Positions 1-6,665 are shown, counted from the stretch's first letter. The stretch is DNA of 6,774 nucleotides from Spirochaetales bacterium (GCA_002748225.1 PDRU01000075.1:1-6774); one strand, 5' to 3'. Notes: generated by a model from the letters alone, not told the origin. Made by a program: numbers and translations.

Positions 1-10
1 GTTTTTGCCC

Positions 11-39
11 TGTTCATATAGTGACCACAAACCTATACT
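11..39 (+). promoter_or_regulatory. Weak sigma-70 promoter candidate upstream of the peptide transporter
   Basis: A TATACT box at 34-39 matches five of six bases of the -10 consensus. TGTTCA at 11-16, 17 nt upstream, is a poor -35 (three of six). Its position about 85 nt before the likely transporter start is reasonable, but the rest of 1-125 shows no other clear signal. Since the downstream gene is broken, the promoter may be relict. Confidence 0.3.
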
Positions 40-125
40 GTGCGCTTTGCTGATGCCTCGGGCTCTTTGCCACGTCGATGGCGTATCAGCACGTAAGCAA
101 AACAACATCATCGGATAACAACACC

Positions 126-1518
126 ATGTCTGAATCGTCAAATCTGGCTTTGGATCGAGGCTTTTTCGGTCACCCCAAGGGCCTGCAAACCCTGTTTTTC
201 ACTGAAATGTGGGAGCGCATGAGTTACTACGGTATGCGCGGCCTGCTGGTTCTGTTTTTAACCACCTCCATCAATGAGGGCGGTTTTGCCTATACGGCGG
301 CAGTAGCCAGCGCAATCTACGGACTCTACACCGCCTCGGTGTACTTCATGGGTTTACCCGGCGGCTGGATGGCCGACAGGCTGATCGGCTCACAGCGCGC
401 GGTGTGGTACGGCGGTATTATTATCATGTGCGGCCATATATCACTGGCTATTCCCAACGACAAAACCTTTTATCTGGGCTTGATTCTGGTGGTGCTTGGC
501 ACGGGATTGCTCAAACCCAGCATCAGCGCCCTGGTGGGCACCCTCTACAGCTCCACCGATGAGCGCCGCGACAGCGGCTATGCGATTTATTACATGGGCA
601 TCAACATCGGCTCCCTGATCGGCTACACCGTGTGCGGCGCCCTGGCCGAAGCCGATGCGTTCGGCTGGCACTGGGCGTTTGGCGCCGCCGCGGTGGGCAT
701 GGCCATAGGCCTGATCCAATTCCGAAAAACCGTTGGCAACCTGCAAGGTGCAGGCGCAGCGCCACTACAACCGATGACGCCAGCGGGAAATACTCGTTCC
801 TGGCGAATTATCGGTGTCTTCCTGCTGGGTCTTGTGGTAGTAACACTCTCGGTGATGAACGGACTTATCACCCTGAATCCCATTTCCCTGGCGCAGTCCG
901 TCGCGGTTGCTTTTACCGCTATTTTTGTAATTTATTTCAGTGCGGTCTATTTTCTTGGCAGGCTCGATCCTTGTGGAAATTCCCACGGTTTGGTTTCAGT
1001 CTGCAAACTCAACCTTTATCATTCTGCTTTCGCCCTTCTTTGCCGCTATGTGGATCAGACTCGGCAGACGCATGGTGTCGCCAGCATACGGGGTGAAATG
1101 CGCCGTTGGTCTTATCATCATGGCAAGCGGTTTTATCGCCATGTACTACGCCGCACACATTGCCGCCGCGGGGATGAAAGCCGCTGCTTTCTGGCTGATT
1201 TTAACTTACTTCTTGCACACTTGCGGCGAGTTGACCATCAGCCCCATCGCCTTGAGCGCCGTATCCAAACTGGCACCCAAACGCTACCTGGGCCAGATGA
1301 TGGGCGTGTTCGTTTTGACCTACTCTATCGGCAGCATTATCGCCGGTATCTTCGCGGGCAAATTCGACCCCAACAACGTGGCAGAAATGCCCAGCCTGTA
1401 TATGCAGATTGTGACGTTCAGTGTCGGCGTGGGCGCGATAGTGTTGCTGTTTAGCCTGTTTACCAAAAACTGGGAAACCGAAGTGCAGGCTGCGCATGCG
1501 AGAGAGGAAAAACAATAA
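126..1518 (+). pseudogene. Proton-coupled oligopeptide transporter (POT/PTR2 family), frameshifted with internal deletion
   Basis: POT/PTR2 proteins are inner-membrane 12-14-helix carriers that import di- and tripeptides with protons. The first part reads from ATG 126 (MSESSN) and holds the TM1 motif EMWERMSYYG (the ExxER proton-coupling motif) and the PTR2 signature region GTGLLKPSISALVG followed by DERRDSGYAIYYMGINIG. An ATG at 78 is in frame but has no ribosome site and adds 16 non-conserved residues, so 126 is preferred. Near 960-973 the homology changes frame: the first frame continues into non-family sequence to 1454, while the second carries EIPTVWFQSANSTF, the following helices and the C-terminus, ending at 1518. 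Between YFLG and EIP the family normally has roughly 40-45 more residues, including TM7 with an FEQAGSS-like motif. These are absent, so this is an out-of-frame deletion rather than a one-base read error. The product is almost certainly non-functional. The exact deletion size is inferred from memory of the family. Confidence 0.85.
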
Positions 1519-1735
1519 CTCAGCTAAACAACCGCCACCTGCCAGTGACTCGCGCTGGTAGGTGCTGAATCAGCACACTGACAATTCAGGCCGGTGGGTT
1601 TGCAGCTGAGGTAGACACGGGGAATTTCCGAGCAAAGGCATTTGCCGCAGGCTTTGCGGGCTGATGGCAGAGAGGCTTGGTGGCAGTTTTTAAATCTACC
1701 AGATAGAACAGAGAGAAGATTTCTAGCTTTTTTAA
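1519..1735. other. Hairpin-rich spacer between transporter remnant and tracrRNA, with a possible minus-strand gene remnant
   Basis: No complete gene is visible. A minus-strand frame is open across this stretch and ends at 1524, five bases from the transporter stop, as convergent genes often do. Its last ~55 codons favour G or C at the third position and encode seven cysteines, including CGKCLC. It has no usable start codon on the transporter side of the tracrRNA terminator. It could be the 3' end of a gene cut off when the CRISPR locus arrived, or chance. Several short inverted repeats also lie here: 1536-1564, 1562-1576, and GCAAAG/CTTTGC near 1633-1657. Confidence 0.4.
1536..1576. repeat. 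Two overlapping, mutually exclusive hairpins just after the transporter stop
   Basis: CACCTGCCAG (1536-1545) pairs with CTGGTAGGTG (1555-1564) as a 10-bp stem with one G-U pair in the plus-strand RNA and a 9-nt loop. The perfect inverted repeat GTGCTG-AAT-CAGCAC (1562-1576) starts inside the second arm. Neither is followed by a T-run, so this is not a classic intrinsic terminator. It may protect a 3' end or act in either direction between convergent genes. Confidence 0.45.
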
Positions 1736-1747
1736 TAAAAAAAGCTA
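1724..1747. repeat. AT-rich inverted repeat overlapping the tracrRNA terminator
   Basis: TAGCTTTTTT (1724-1733) and AAAAAAGCTA (1738-1747) form a 10-bp perfect inverted repeat around a 4-nt loop. It shares its right arm with the terminator stem and contains the U-tract. In plus-strand RNA it would be an alternative structure, so termination here may work to some degree from both sides. Confidence 0.5.
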
Positions 1748-1767
1748 CCCTGCCGTAGCAGGGTAGT
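1737..1767 (-). terminator. Intrinsic terminator of the tracrRNA
   Basis: Read on the minus strand, CTACCCTGC (1766-1758) pairs perfectly with GCAGGGTAG (1753-1745) around a TACG tetraloop, giving 9 bp plus a closing G-U pair (1767/1744). Seven T residues follow directly (1743-1737). Stem strength, tight loop and T-run are textbook. As in other tracrRNAs the hairpin is probably also the 3' stem-loop bound by Cas9. Confidence 0.88.
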
Positions 1768-1774
1768 CTATTTT

Positions 1775-1805
1775 GTGTTCTAAAACTTGTTAACGGATAG
1801 AACAC
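1775..1805. repeat. 8-bp inverted repeat linking tracrRNA anti-repeat and tail
   Basis: GTGTTCTA (1775-1782) and TAGAACAC (1798-1805) are perfect reverse complements separated by 15 nt. In the minus-strand RNA the upstream arm is the middle of the anti-repeat and the downstream arm is the tail linker. The loop contains the palindrome GTTAAC (1789-1794). It could be an RNA switch in the tracrRNA or, less likely, a DNA operator for a dimeric regulator of cas9. Confidence 0.7.
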
Positions 1806-1842
1806 GCTTCCTAAGATGCTACGTGGCCGTCGCCACAAGACG

Positions 1843-1848
1843 TAGAAT
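1843..1848 (+). promoter_or_regulatory. Possible -10 element for cas9
   Basis: TAGAAT matches five of six bases of the -10 consensus on the plus strand and would start RNA near 1855, about 33 nt before cas9. There is no recognisable -35 at 1818-1826. It physically overlaps the tracrRNA -10 on the other strand. A cas9 promoter must exist upstream of 1888 or further into the tracrRNA gene; this is the best visible candidate and remains weak. Confidence 0.3.
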
Positions 1849-1871
1849 AGCGAATTAAGCTCGATTGTCAA
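1844..1871 (-). promoter_or_regulatory. Sigma-70 promoter for the tracrRNA
   Basis: On the minus strand a perfect -35 box TTGACA (1871-1866) is followed after 16 nt by TATTCT (1849-1844), a four-of-six -10 box. The predicted start, near 1837, is just upstream of the 5' hairpin and anti-repeat. The -35 box is only 16 nt from the cas9 start codon, so this promoter lies entirely in the cas9 5' region. Confidence 0.75.
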
Positions 1872-1887
1872 TTAAAAAAGGTAAAAT

Positions 1888-4800
1888 ATGCACATTCCCT
1901 ACTTGCTAGCTCTCGATATAGGCACCTCTTCGATCGGTTACGTCGTTTTCACTATCAACAAAAAAGGTGAACCTACCGCCGTGGAGGATCTTGATGTAAG
2001 AATTTTCTCCGATGGCCGAAATCCAGAAACTAAAGAACCCCTCGCCGTAGGCCGACGTAAAGCCAGAGGAATAAGGCGGACACGAGATCGCGGCCAAAAC
2101 CGCGTGCGCCGCCTGGTCAAAGAGCTTATTGAGTGCGGGTTATTACCCGCCAACGATCAAGAGCGCAGAGAGATACTGCAACAAACCTGTCCGTATGAAG
2201 CCAGAGCGCTATCAGCAAACCAGCCTGTGGAACCTTATACATTGGGAAGAGCCATTTTTCACCTGGGACGGCGACGTGGCTTCAAGTCGAACCGACTGGC
2301 ATCTGGCGGTGAAGAATCGGAGTACAAGTCAAAAATTGAATCCTTACGTGAACACCTTGGCGATCACACCCTGGGCGAATACCTATACCGAAGGATTCAA
2401 GAAAACAAGGCGCTGGCAAATAAAGGCACGCCGATAAAGCAAACCCCTGTGAGGTTCAGAAATGGCGAAACTGAGTTCTATGCCGACAGAGCCATGTACA
2501 AATCCGAGTTCCGTAAAATCCAAGAAACCCAGGGCAATACTTTGCTTAGTGACAAGCAATGGGCGCTATTGGAAGAAACTGTTTTCTTTCAATACCCCCT
2601 GAAGCCGGTACCAAAGGGCAAATGCCGTTTCTATTCTGAGGAAACCCGGGCCCATATCGACTTACCGATAAGCCATGAATTTCGCATCCTGCAAGAGGTC
2701 AACAACTTAAGATATGTCTCCCAAGGCGTCAGCCATGAACTGACGGAAAGACAACGCAATGCGATTATTCAGGCCTTGCACAAAAGCAAGTCAAAAACTT
2801 TCTTATCTTTAGTAAAACTTAAGGACGAACACAAAAATCCGTTTTTCCCCTCTGACGCTCAGTTTAATCTTGATGTGGCGAGCCGTAGCAGCAAGCTGAT
2901 TGGCAATGAAACCCTTATCAATTTAAGAAAGGCAGACTATCTGGGCAAGCTCGCGGACACACTGGATACCAAAAAGCTAAATGACATCGTCGAATACCTT
3001 ATAGAGCCTTTTGAGCAAGCCAACGGAAAACGTGTTATTGCCAGTGATAAAAAGGTTATCAGTTACCTAAAGAAACAGCTCCCATCCTTATCCAGCGAGC
3101 AAATTAACAATCTTTCTAATTACCGTTTCAAGCGTGGCACAGCCAGCGTCTCACGCAAATTTATTGAACAAATTAACCCAATTTTGAGGGAACAAGGCCT
3201 TGTTTACAGTGATGCCGTCGCTCAACTCAGCGATGAAATCGGTATTCCTTTGCACCACAGCGACTTTGCACCAGATGAGCTGATGAATGAACTCCCATAC
3301 TATGGCGTCGCAATGCCAGAATCCGTGTGGGGAGAAAAGCCCGAATCTGACGCCAATAAGGCGCCGCACGAACGCGATGAAGATGCCTATCAGTACGGTA
3401 AGATTGCAAACCCAACGGTTCACGTTGCACTTAATCAGCTGAGATTTGTAGTCAACCAAATCATTTCCAAAATGGGCGGCACACCGGAAAAAATTCATAT
3501 AGAGCTTACCCGAGATCTTAAAAACTCCAAACAGGCTCGTGAAGAATACTCGCGTAACCAGAAAAAGAATAAGAAAAACAATGATCGTATTAGAGACTTA
3601 CTCCAAACTGAATTCGGCATAGAAAGACCGCGACGAGAAGATATACAAAAGGTCAAACTGTGGGAAGAGCTAGACGATCACACCTGTATATTCACCGAAC
3701 AGAGAATAGCAGCAAAACAACTCTTCAACGGCGAAGTAGAAATTGAGCATATCGTCCCGTTCAGCCGATGCTACGATGATGGCATGAACAACAAAACCCT
3801 GGCATTCAAGAACGCCAACAATATCAAAGGTAACCGCACACCTTTTGAGGCATTCGGAACGGATCAAGAGCGCTACGCCGTCATGATGAAACGCGCGCTC
3901 AAGAGCTTCGGCCAGAGTTCTAAATATGAGCGCTTTAAGGAAGGCGCATTCGAAAAGTTTTACGGTGGCGACAAAGGCGATATGATCGCCAGACAGCTCA
4001 ATGACACCAAATACATCAGCCGAAAAGCTCGACAGTACCTTTCTTGTATATGTGAACCCAAGAATATTATTCCCGTAAACGGACAGATGACCGCCGTGCT
4101 TCGCGATGTGTGGCAGCTCAATCACTACAAAGACAAAACAACGGGCAATTATCGAAACGATCACCGTCATCATATTGTGGATGCTTTTGTTGTGGGAATG
4201 ACTTCTCGCGCTTTGATAAACCGCATCAACAGAACGACATCAAAAGATCAACGTCACATAAACAACCTGTATGAACTCTTAAAGGATCGCGTTGGTGATG
4301 CCTTAGCACCATCACTTAAAGCTCAGTTACAACACAAGCTGGGCTCGGTTACCGCATCCTATAAACCAGATCACACCGATCACGGCTCAATGTATAACGG
4401 CACGGCCTACGGACTTATCGAACTGGACGGCAAGGTATACGGCGTCACCAGGAAGCCCATCAATGCACTAAGTCATGACGAAATATTCAGTATCCGCGAC
4501 GACCGCTTAAAAAAGAAAATTCTGTCATACCTCACAGATAACAAAAGTGCCAAAGACAGCAAAGAGTTACAGACAATCGTTCCTAAAAAGCAACTCACAC
4601 GAAAGCTAACGGGCTTTACTGAGGAGACTGGCATCAAGAGTTCTCGTATTCTCGTTTCAAATAAGAGCATCAGCGTTATTAGAAGCGCGCCATATAAAGG
4701 ATATACCCTGAACTCCTATGCTTACTGTGATGTCTGGAAAATCCCTCATAAAAAGGACAAAAAAACTGGCGTATACACCTACAAATACAAAGGTGTTCTT

Positions 4801-5088
4801 GTACCTTACGCCGAGGTGAACCAATACAAGTCTACCCCCAAGCGACCTGTGGACAAAGATGGACGATCTCATCCCGCTGCCAAAAAGCTGATGCGGCTAT
4901 ACAAACATGACTGCATAGACTTAATTAACAAGCGCTCTGGAGAAGTTACCAGAAAACGTATTGCTGGATTCAAAAATGATAACAGACTTGACTTACAAAA
5001 TAGTCTTGGGTCGCTAAAAAGTAAACAAAAACCCATATCTGTCAACAAAATTTATACTGAAAACCATATCAGCAAAAAGAACACTTAA
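1888..5088 (+). CDS. cas9: Cas9 endonuclease, type II-C
   Basis: Cas9 is the RNA-guided DNA endonuclease that uses crRNA plus tracrRNA to make double-strand breaks in invading DNA. The 1066-residue length is typical of the compact II-C group (NmeCas9 is 1082). RuvC-I is LLALDIGTSSIGYVVF with D10. The arginine-rich bridge helix covers about 56-83 (GRRKARGIRRTRDRG). The II-C hallmark GRRRGFKSNR at 127-136 begins the REC lobe, which runs to about 470. RuvC-II is KIHIELTRDL with E539. HNH is EIEHIVPFSR with H621 as general base and N644 matching NmeCas9 N611; the residue before H621 is Glu (E620) instead of the usual Asp. RuvC-III is HRHHIVDAF with H762 and D765. The WED/PAM-interacting C-terminus follows from about 830, including KTGVYTYKYKGVLVPYAEV near 960. 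AAGG lies 6 nt before ATG 1888, supporting this start. The reading frame is uninterrupted and all catalytic positions are filled, so activity is expected. The PAM cannot be read from the protein by eye. Confidence 0.97.
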   Translation: MHIPYLLALDIGTSSIGYVVFTINKKGEPTAVEDLDVRIFSDGRNPETKEPLAVGRRKARGIRRTRDRGQNRVRRLVKELIECGLLPANDQERREILQQTCPYEARALSANQPVEPYTLGRAIFHLGRRRGFKSNRLASGGEESEYKSKIESLREHLGDHTLGEYLYRRIQENKALANKGTPIKQTPVRFRNGETEFYADRAMYKSEFRKIQETQGNTLLSDKQWALLEETVFFQYPLKPVPKGKCRFYSEETRAHIDLPISHEFRILQEVNNLRYVSQGVSHELTERQRNAIIQALHKSKSKTFLSLVKLKDEHKNPFFPSDAQFNLDVASRSSKLIGNETLINLRKADYLGKLADTLDTKKLNDIVEYLIEPFEQANGKRVIASDKKVISYLKKQLPSLSSEQINNLSNYRFKRGTASVSRKFIEQINPILREQGLVYSDAVAQLSDEIGIPLHHSDFAPDELMNELPYYGVAMPESVWGEKPESDANKAPHERDEDAYQYGKIANPTVHVALNQLRFVVNQIISKMGGTPEKIHIELTRDLKNSKQAREEYSRNQKKNKKNNDRIRDLLQTEFGIERPRREDIQKVKLWEELDDHTCIFTEQRIAAKQLFNGEVEIEHIVPFSRCYDDGMNNKTLAFKNANNIKGNRTPFEAFGTDQERYAVMMKRALKSFGQSSKYERFKEGAFEKFYGGDKGDMIARQLNDTKYISRKARQYLSCICEPKNIIPVNGQMTAVLRDVWQLNHYKDKTTGNYRNDHRHHIVDAFVVGMTSRALINRINRTTSKDQRHINNLYELLKDRVGDALAPSLKAQLQHKLGSVTASYKPDHTDHGSMYNGTAYGLIELDGKVYGVTRKPINALSHDEIFSIRDDRLKKKILSYLTDNKSAKDSKELQTIVPKKQLTRKLTGFTEETGIKSSRILVSNKSISVIRSAPYKGYTLNSYAYCDVWKIPHKKDKKTGVYTYKYKGVLVPYAEVNQYKSTPKRPVDKDGRSHPAAKKLMRLYKHDCIDLINKRSGEVTRKRIAGFKNDNRLDLQNSLGSLKSKQKPISVNKIYTENHISKKNT

Positions 5089-5090
5089 AT

Positions 5091-5987
5091 ATGCGCTGGA
5101 ATATCGTTGAACTATCTGAAAACGGACGTTATGCAAAGCTGAGTCGGGGCTTTTTATGTGTAATGGACGGCGATGAACAGCTCGGCAAGGTGATTATTGA
5201 CGAGATGTGCTGCCTGCTTCTCACCGCGGAGCAGGCCGTTTTGTCCAAACCACTGATGGTTAGACTGGCGGAATATGGTATACCTATCGTGATATGCGGT
5301 GAAAACTATCACCCTATTTCGATCAATCTTCCCTATGCAGCACACCACCAACCTAACAGAGCACTGGACCTGCAACTATCGGCAACAGAGCCGTTAAAAA
5401 AACGCCTCTGGCAACAGATTGTAAAAAGAAAGATAGAAAATCAGGCCAACACACTAAAGCAACTGCACCCTGATGAATCATCAGTTCAAAACCAGTTTTC
5501 GAGACTTACCAGCAAAGTACGCTCAGGTGACCCGGAAAATATCGAAGCACAGGCAGCAAAACTTTACTGGAAGACTATTGTATCGGGTGGCTTTACGCGC
5601 AACAACGCTTCACAAGACACGCTGAACGCCGCACTGAACTACGGTTATACCGTTATCAGAGCAGCCTGCGCCAGAGCAATCGTTGCGGCTGGCCTGTTGC
5701 CAGCGCTGGGCATATACCATTCAAATCAACGCAATGCCTTCTGCCTGGCTGACGATCTTATGGAGCCCTACAGGCCACTGGTGGATTATGAGGTTTTTAA
5801 CACCGGAGTTGCCAGTGGCGAGCTAGACAAACACGCAAAACAAAAACTCGCCAAACTTTTATTGCTGGATATCGAAGTCGACGGTAAAAACACCATCGTC
5901 AATAACGCCATGCAAATGCTGGCGTTTTCATACGTCAACTCTTTGAAAGACAAAACACCCCAATTGTCGCTACCCAAGCTGGAATAG
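5091..5987 (+). CDS. cas1: Cas1 integrase, type II
   Basis: Cas1 is the metal-dependent integrase that, with Cas2, inserts new spacers at the array. The protein is 298 residues, the usual size for type II Cas1. An N-terminal beta domain precedes the alpha-helical catalytic domain. The active-site residues appear to be E152 (NIEAQAAKLYW), H210 (GIYHSNQRNAF) and E225 (DDLMEPYRPLVD), matching the Glu/His/Glu set known for type II Cas1. ATG 5091 is 2 nt after the cas9 stop with only a weak purine-rich ribosome site in the cas9 end, so translation is probably coupled to cas9. The frame is intact and nothing is missing. Confidence 0.96.
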   Translation: MRWNIVELSENGRYAKLSRGFLCVMDGDEQLGKVIIDEMCCLLLTAEQAVLSKPLMVRLAEYGIPIVICGENYHPISINLPYAAHHQPNRALDLQLSATEPLKKRLWQQIVKRKIENQANTLKQLHPDESSVQNQFSRLTSKVRSGDPENIEAQAAKLYWKTIVSGGFTRNNASQDTLNAALNYGYTVIRAACARAIVAAGLLPALGIYHSNQRNAFCLADDLMEPYRPLVDYEVFNTGVASGELDKHAKQKLAKLLLLDIEVDGKNTIVNNAMQMLAFSYVNSLKDKTPQLSLPKLE

Positions 5988-5990
5988 CGT

Positions 5991-6329
5991 ATGAAACCCG
6001 CCTATTTTCTCAATGCGTACAAGCTTATGTGGATGATCGTCATGTTTGACCTGCCCGTCGTCACCAAGGCGGATCGAAAAGAATACACCCGCTTTCGTAA
6101 CCACCTGCTAGACAACGGTTTTGATATGTCCCAGTTTTCGGTTTATGAGCGTCTCGTTTCGAGCAAAGATCGGGTCAAGCAATTTGAGCGCAGGATAGCC
6201 GCGGAACTTCCCAAAAATGGCAAAGTCCAAATCATTACAATCACCGATAAACAATACCAAAATATCAAATCTTACTATGGTCAGTCCCAGTTCACTCCAG
6301 ATAAACCTGATCAGCTTCACCTTTTTTAG
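5991..6329 (+). CDS. cas2: Cas2, spacer-acquisition partner of Cas1
   Basis: Cas2 dimers bridge two Cas1 dimers in the integration complex. The 112-residue protein contains the ferredoxin-like first strand ending in MFDLP (D20), then the II-C style stretch RKEYTRFRNHLLDNGFDMSQ and FSVYERLV. ATG 5991 is 3 nt after the cas1 stop, so the three cas genes form one tight operon. Methionines at positions 13 and 15 are alternative starts, but the first 12 residues (ending AYKL) fit the extended N-terminus of many type II Cas2 proteins. The C-terminus is charged and short (QLHLF). cas2 is the last gene before the array; there is no csn2 or cas4. Confidence 0.95.
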   Translation: MKPAYFLNAYKLMWMIVMFDLPVVTKADRKEYTRFRNHLLDNGFDMSQFSVYERLVSSKDRVKQFERRIAAELPKNGKVQIITITDKQYQNIKSYYGQSQFTPDKPDQLHLF

Positions 6330-6401
6330 GCTCGTCAGCCTCGGAAAAAGATCAGAATATCTTTATTTTACCCTTTACAATCAGCACCTTACCAAACATA
6401 G
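6330..6401 (+). other. Leader-like AT-rich stretch between cas2 and the first repeat
   Basis: This 72-bp AT-rich segment abuts the first perfect repeat and so would be the integration-side flank if new spacers enter next to cas2. It holds a weak 6-bp hairpin, AAAGAT (6347-6352) with ATCTTT (6359-6364). On the minus strand this is followed by T residues and may loosely end leftward crRNA transcripts. TACAAT at 6376-6381 resembles a plus-strand -10 but has no -35. Confidence 0.45.
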
Positions 6402-6627
6402 ATTGTAGCATCTTAGGAAACGCGCTCAATCCGCAACTCATGCAAGACCACCCAGAATATGAAGGTTATTGTAGCATCTTAGGAAACGCGCTCAATCCGC
6501 AACTGTAGATTTGATGGTGATGAAGGTGGATATATTGTAGCATCTTAGGAAACGCGCTCAATCCGCAACTATCAGCACTAGCACCACCCGTGTCTGCACA
6601 TTGTAGCATCTTAGGAAACGCGCTCAA
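6402..6627 (-). promoter_or_regulatory. crRNA promoters embedded in each repeat
   Basis: On the minus strand each repeat contains TTGAGC (four of six bases of the -35), 16 nt, then TACAAT (five of six of the -10) preceded by TG, an extended -10. In repeat 1 these lie at 6424-6429 and 6402-6407; in repeat 4 at 6622-6627 and 6600-6605. Transcription would start about 6-7 nt into the spacer to the left, giving crRNA guides near 24 nt without 5' processing. The same arrangement is established for Neisseria meningitidis II-C arrays. The promoter in repeat 1 would fire toward cas2 with no spacer. Confidence 0.75.
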
Positions 6628-6665
6628 TCCGCAACTACATTACTAATTGTGTAATAATTCATTGT

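Larger units (their letters stand above)
1737..1837 (-). ncRNA. tracrRNA of the type II-C system, about 100 nt
   Basis: tracrRNA base-pairs with the crRNA repeat, allows RNase III cleavage and anchors the guide in Cas9. The anti-repeat is at 1822-1789 read on the minus strand. It aligns to 33 nt of the repeat complement with 28 Watson-Crick pairs, four G-U wobbles, one U-U mismatch and one bulged U near the 3' end. The four transitions are G-U only if both RNAs come from the minus strand; on the plus strand they would be A-C clashes, so the strand is well supported. The predicted start near 1837 follows the promoter at 1844-1871. A 5' hairpin, GTGGC-GACG-GCCAC (1836-1823), precedes the anti-repeat. 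The tail after the duplex is only about 50 nt: an A/U-rich linker, at most a 3-bp GUU/AAC nexus-like stem, and the terminator hairpin. An 8-bp internal inverted repeat (1775-1782 with 1798-1805) offers an alternative fold. Ends are predicted, not measured. Confidence 0.9.

Noticed and set aside
632..1096. A 154-codon plus-strand frame inside the transporter
   Set aside because: It is arginine- and serine-rich shadow sequence with no family features; the transporter homology is in the other two frames.
1775..1825. tracrRNA on the plus strand, reading into cas9
   Set aside because: On that strand the anti-repeat differences would be A-C mismatches, there is no good promoter, and the hairpin is followed by a much poorer U-tract than on the minus strand.
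1524..1871. A 115-codon minus-strand open frame starting in the cas9 leader
   Set aside because: Its first half is the tracrRNA promoter, anti-repeat and terminator read as protein (for instance AFFIKKA from the T-run). Only its last ~55 codons look possibly coding; that part is treated as a remnant.
3670..4173. A 167-codon minus-strand frame opposite the Cas9 HNH region
   Set aside because: The plus strand encodes the conserved HNH and RuvC-III motifs. The minus frame shows no recognisable domain and no ribosome site.
5784..6333. csn2 or cas4 as a fourth adaptation gene
   Set aside because: cas1 is followed after 3 nt by cas2, and cas2 by the leader and array. No other frame carries Csn2 or Cas4 features.
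6217..6408. A 63-codon plus-strand frame that overlaps the cas2 end and runs into the first repeat
   Set aside because: It overlaps cas2 out of frame, has no ribosome site and ends inside the CRISPR repeat.
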